From Lawsonibacter sp. (GTDB taxonomy: Bacteria; Bacillota; Clostridia; Oscillospirales; Oscillospiraceae), in NCBI GenBank assembly GCA_022795855.1, contig JAAWHL010000013.1, positions 1 to 43,244 on the forward strand: DNA of 43,244 bases. Reading direction: 5' to 3'. Below are positions 41,695 to 43,244 of this stretch, in pieces; within the stretch, counting starts at the first letter, position 1, and each line of letters opens with the position of its first letter. Below the pieces are notes generated by a model. It was not told the origin of the DNA and did no database searches. It saw nothing but the letters and a program-made list of their open reading frames with translations. A program made the position numbers and the translations under genes.

Positions 41695-41723
41695 ACTTTA
41701 GCACACTGCATTGTATTTGTCAA
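41695..41723 (-). promoter_or_regulatory. Sigma-A promoter of the asnB T-box transcript
   Basis: On the minus strand a perfect TTGACA (41723-41718), 17 bases, TAAAGT (41700-41695). Confidence 0.82.
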
Positions 41724-41758
41724 GACCCGCAGAGAAATTTTTTCGCCGCGGCGTTAGG

Positions 41759-41797
41759 AAAGAGGAGGGGCCGGGACAGCCCGGCCTCTCCTCTTTT
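41759..41797. terminator. Terminator after the ACT protein gene
   Basis: A 17-bp stem (41759-41775 with 41780-41796, one G-U pair) with an ACAG loop. T-runs occur at both ends, so it may work in both directions; it lies 28 bases after the ACT gene stop. Confidence 0.82.
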
Positions 41798-41824
41798 GTG
41801 TAAACGGGAGCGGCAGAATCCGCG

Positions 41825-42259
41825 CTACAGGTTCTCCAGCTCGCCGGGCTCCAGCAGCTGGATGCCCCGCCGGCCCAGGGCGGCGGACGCGGCGGCGGTA
41901 TCGGCCACCCGGAAAATCATATAGGCGTGTCCGGAGTCCCGGCCGCCCAGGAAGGCGTACATATACTCCACGTTCACCTTGGAGTCGGTCAGCACCTGGA
42001 GCACCTTGTTCAGCCCTCCGGGGGTATCGGGGATGGCCACCCCCAGGACGGAGGTGATGTTGTGGACAAAGCCGGCGTCCTTCAGCACGGTGGTGGTGCG
42101 GTACACGTCGTCCACGATGATGCGGGCGATGCCGAAATCGCTGGTTTCGGCCAGGGAGAAGGCCCGCATGTCGATTTTGTTCTGGGCCAGCACGCCGGTC
42201 AGGGCGTACAGGGTGCCGGGCTTGTTTTCCAGGAAGACGGAGATCTGCTTGACGCTCAT
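41825..42259 (-). CDS. Tandem ACT domain protein paired with the CoA ligase
   Basis: This 144-residue protein consists of two ACT domains: 'KQISVFLENKPGTLYALTGVLAQNKIDMRAF' and, from about 70, 'VLGVAIPDTPGGLNKVLQVLTDSKVNVEYMYAF'. Each has the Gly-rich ligand turn (NKPG, DTPG). Such proteins sit beside phenylacetate-CoA-ligase-type genes in many anaerobes and probably bind an amino acid, tuning aromatic amino acid or aryl-acid metabolism. AGGGAA precedes the ATG, 12 bases after the ligase stop. Confidence 0.93.
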   Translation of the reverse strand: MSVKQISVFLENKPGTLYALTGVLAQNKIDMRAFSLAETSDFGIARIIVDDVYRTTTVLKDAGFVHNITSVLGVAIPDTPGGLNKVLQVLTDSKVNVEYMYAFLGGRDSGHAYMIFRVADTAAASAALGRRGIQLLEPGELENL

Positions 42260-42271
42260 GATGTTCCCTCC

Positions 42272-43244
42272 TTAAATTTTCCGCTTGTCGATGACGCGCA
42301 CCGCCTTGCCTTCGCTGCGGACGATGGACTTGGGGGCCACCAGGGTGACCTTGGCGGTCAGGCCCAGCATGGCGCGCAGGCTCTCGGTCAGCTCCTTCTG
42401 GCGGCGGCTGATTTCGCCCACGTTGTCGGTGAACATCTCGGGGGTCATCTCCACCTGGACGTCCAGGGTGTCGGTGGACTTCACCCGGTCCACCACAATC
42501 TGGTAGTTGGCGGGGTAGCCGCAGTTGAGCAGCACCGTCTCAATCTGGGAGGGGAAGACGTTCACGCCGCGGATAATGAGCATGTCGTCGGTGCGGCCCC
42601 GGGGCTTGGTCATCTTCACGTGGGTGCGGCCGCAGGAGCACTTCTCCCGGGTGAGGACGCAGATGTCCCGGGTGCGGTAGCGCAGCAGGGGGAAGGCCTG
42701 CTTGGTGATGGAGGTGAAGACCAGCTCGCCCTGGCAGCCGTCGGGCAGCACCTCGCCGGTGTCCGGGTCGATAATCTCGGCGATGAAGTGGTCCTCGTTG
42801 ATGTGCATCCCCGTCTGCTCGGAGCACTCGAAGGACACGCCGGGGCCGGACAGCTCGGTCAGGCCGTAGATGTCGTAAGCCTTGATGCCCAGGGTGTTCT
42901 GGATGTCCTGGCGCATCTCCTCGCTCCAGGCCTCCGCGCCGAAGATGCCCGCCTTCAGGGGAATCTGGTCGGGGGTCAGGCCCATCTCCTTCATGGTCTC
43001 GCCGATGTAGGCGGCGTAGGAGGGCGTACAGCACAGGATGGTGGCGCTCAGGTCCCGGATGAACATAATCTGCCGCTCGGTGTTGCCCGAGGAGGTGGGG
43101 ATGGTCAGGCAGCCCACCTTGTGGGACCCGCCGTTCAGGCCGGGCCCGCCGGTGAACAGGCCGTAGCCGTAGGACACCTGGCACACGTCCTCGTCGGTGC
43201 CGCCGGCGGCCATGATGGCCCGGGCGCAGCAGTCCTCCCACAGG
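42272..43244 (-). CDS. paaK: Phenylacetate-CoA ligase family protein (5' truncated)
   Basis: The frame runs off the right edge, so the first ~110 residues are missing; about 324 remain. The protein is an adenylate-forming ligase that joins an aryl acid to CoA through an acyl-AMP. Visible parts are 'VCQVSYGYGLFTGGPGLNGG', 'YDIYGLTELSGPGVSFEC' (core adenylation motif), 'TDDMLIIRGVNVFPSQIE' (hinge) and 'KRKI' at the end. In anaerobes this family often works with indolepyruvate ferredoxin oxidoreductase in aromatic amino acid breakdown. The ACT protein gene follows after 12 bases. The exact acid is unproven. Confidence 0.95.
   Translation of the reverse strand, partial: LWEDCCARAIMAAGGTDEDVCQVSYGYGLFTGGPGLNGGSHKVGCLTIPTSSGNTERQIMFIRDLSATILCCTPSYAAYIGETMKEMGLTPDQIPLKAGIFGAEAWSEEMRQDIQNTLGIKAYDIYGLTELSGPGVSFECSEQTGMHINEDHFIAEIIDPDTGEVLPDGCQGELVFTSITKQAFPLLRYRTRDICVLTREKCSCGRTHVKMTKPRGRTDDMLIIRGVNVFPSQIETVLLNCGYPANYQIVVDRVKSTDTLDVQVEMTPEMFTDNVGEISRRQKELTESLRAMLGLTAKVTLVAPKSIVRSEGKAVRVIDKRKI

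Overview
The window is a GC-rich stretch of a Gram-positive, endospore-forming Clostridium-class genome, most likely an Oscillospiraceae-type gut bacterium. This placement is inferred from dipicolinate synthase genes (dpaA/dpaB), a T-box and a lysine riboswitch, a Bce-type antibiotic-response module, and a GH112 phosphorylase typical of mucin or milk-glycan users. I ran no search. The genes are densely packed, start with AGGAGG-like ribosome sites, and often overlap by ATGA.

Layout. 1-5191 (+): a sugar ABC importer (partial binding protein, two permeases, no ATPase in view), a 69-residue membrane protein and a GH112 galactosyl-hexosamine phosphorylase. 5198-6969 (-): an alpha/beta hydrolase and a ferritin-like protein with a possible sigma-K promoter. 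7061-9563 (+): a hotdog thioesterase, then a lysine riboswitch with intrinsic terminator in front of an NhaC-family carrier. 9632-11164 (+): dpaA-dpaB. 11199-13333 (+): rimI, a second GNAT acetyltransferase, tsaD. 13334-13925: non-coding DNA with a repeat element. 13926-15268 (+): a cytidylate-kinase-like protein and a class I amidotransferase. 15549-17199 (-): a redox cassette (TlpA-like lipoprotein, 50-residue CXXC peptide, membrane polyferredoxin). 17376-20192 (-): HD phosphohydrolase, ACT protein, UPF0210 protein, coiled-coil protein. 20334-24400 (+): a hybrid histidine kinase translationally coupled to a solute-binding lipoprotein. 24437-25448 (+): a structured leader and an SpoU-type RNA methyltransferase. 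25445-26695 (-): an MFS carrier. 26780-34414 (+): dprA, topA, trmFO, plsX, acpP, rnc. 34543-39074 (-): a Bce-type transporter with its kinase and regulator. 39149-39667 (-): an unknown protein. 39791-41723 (-): asnB behind an asparagine T-box. 41825-43244 (-): an ACT protein and a partial phenylacetate-CoA-ligase-type enzyme.

The most notable signals are RNA and sensing elements. The asnB T-box appears to hide the Shine-Dalgarno sequence in one long hairpin rather than end in a terminator. A leader before the RNA methyltransferase has a perfect 9-bp closing stem and matches no class I recognise. The lysine riboswitch drives a carrier with an exported double-CXXC extension. A hybrid kinase is coupled to a binding lipoprotein with no permease. 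A dispersed repeat occurs three times, once touching a BceR-like operator.
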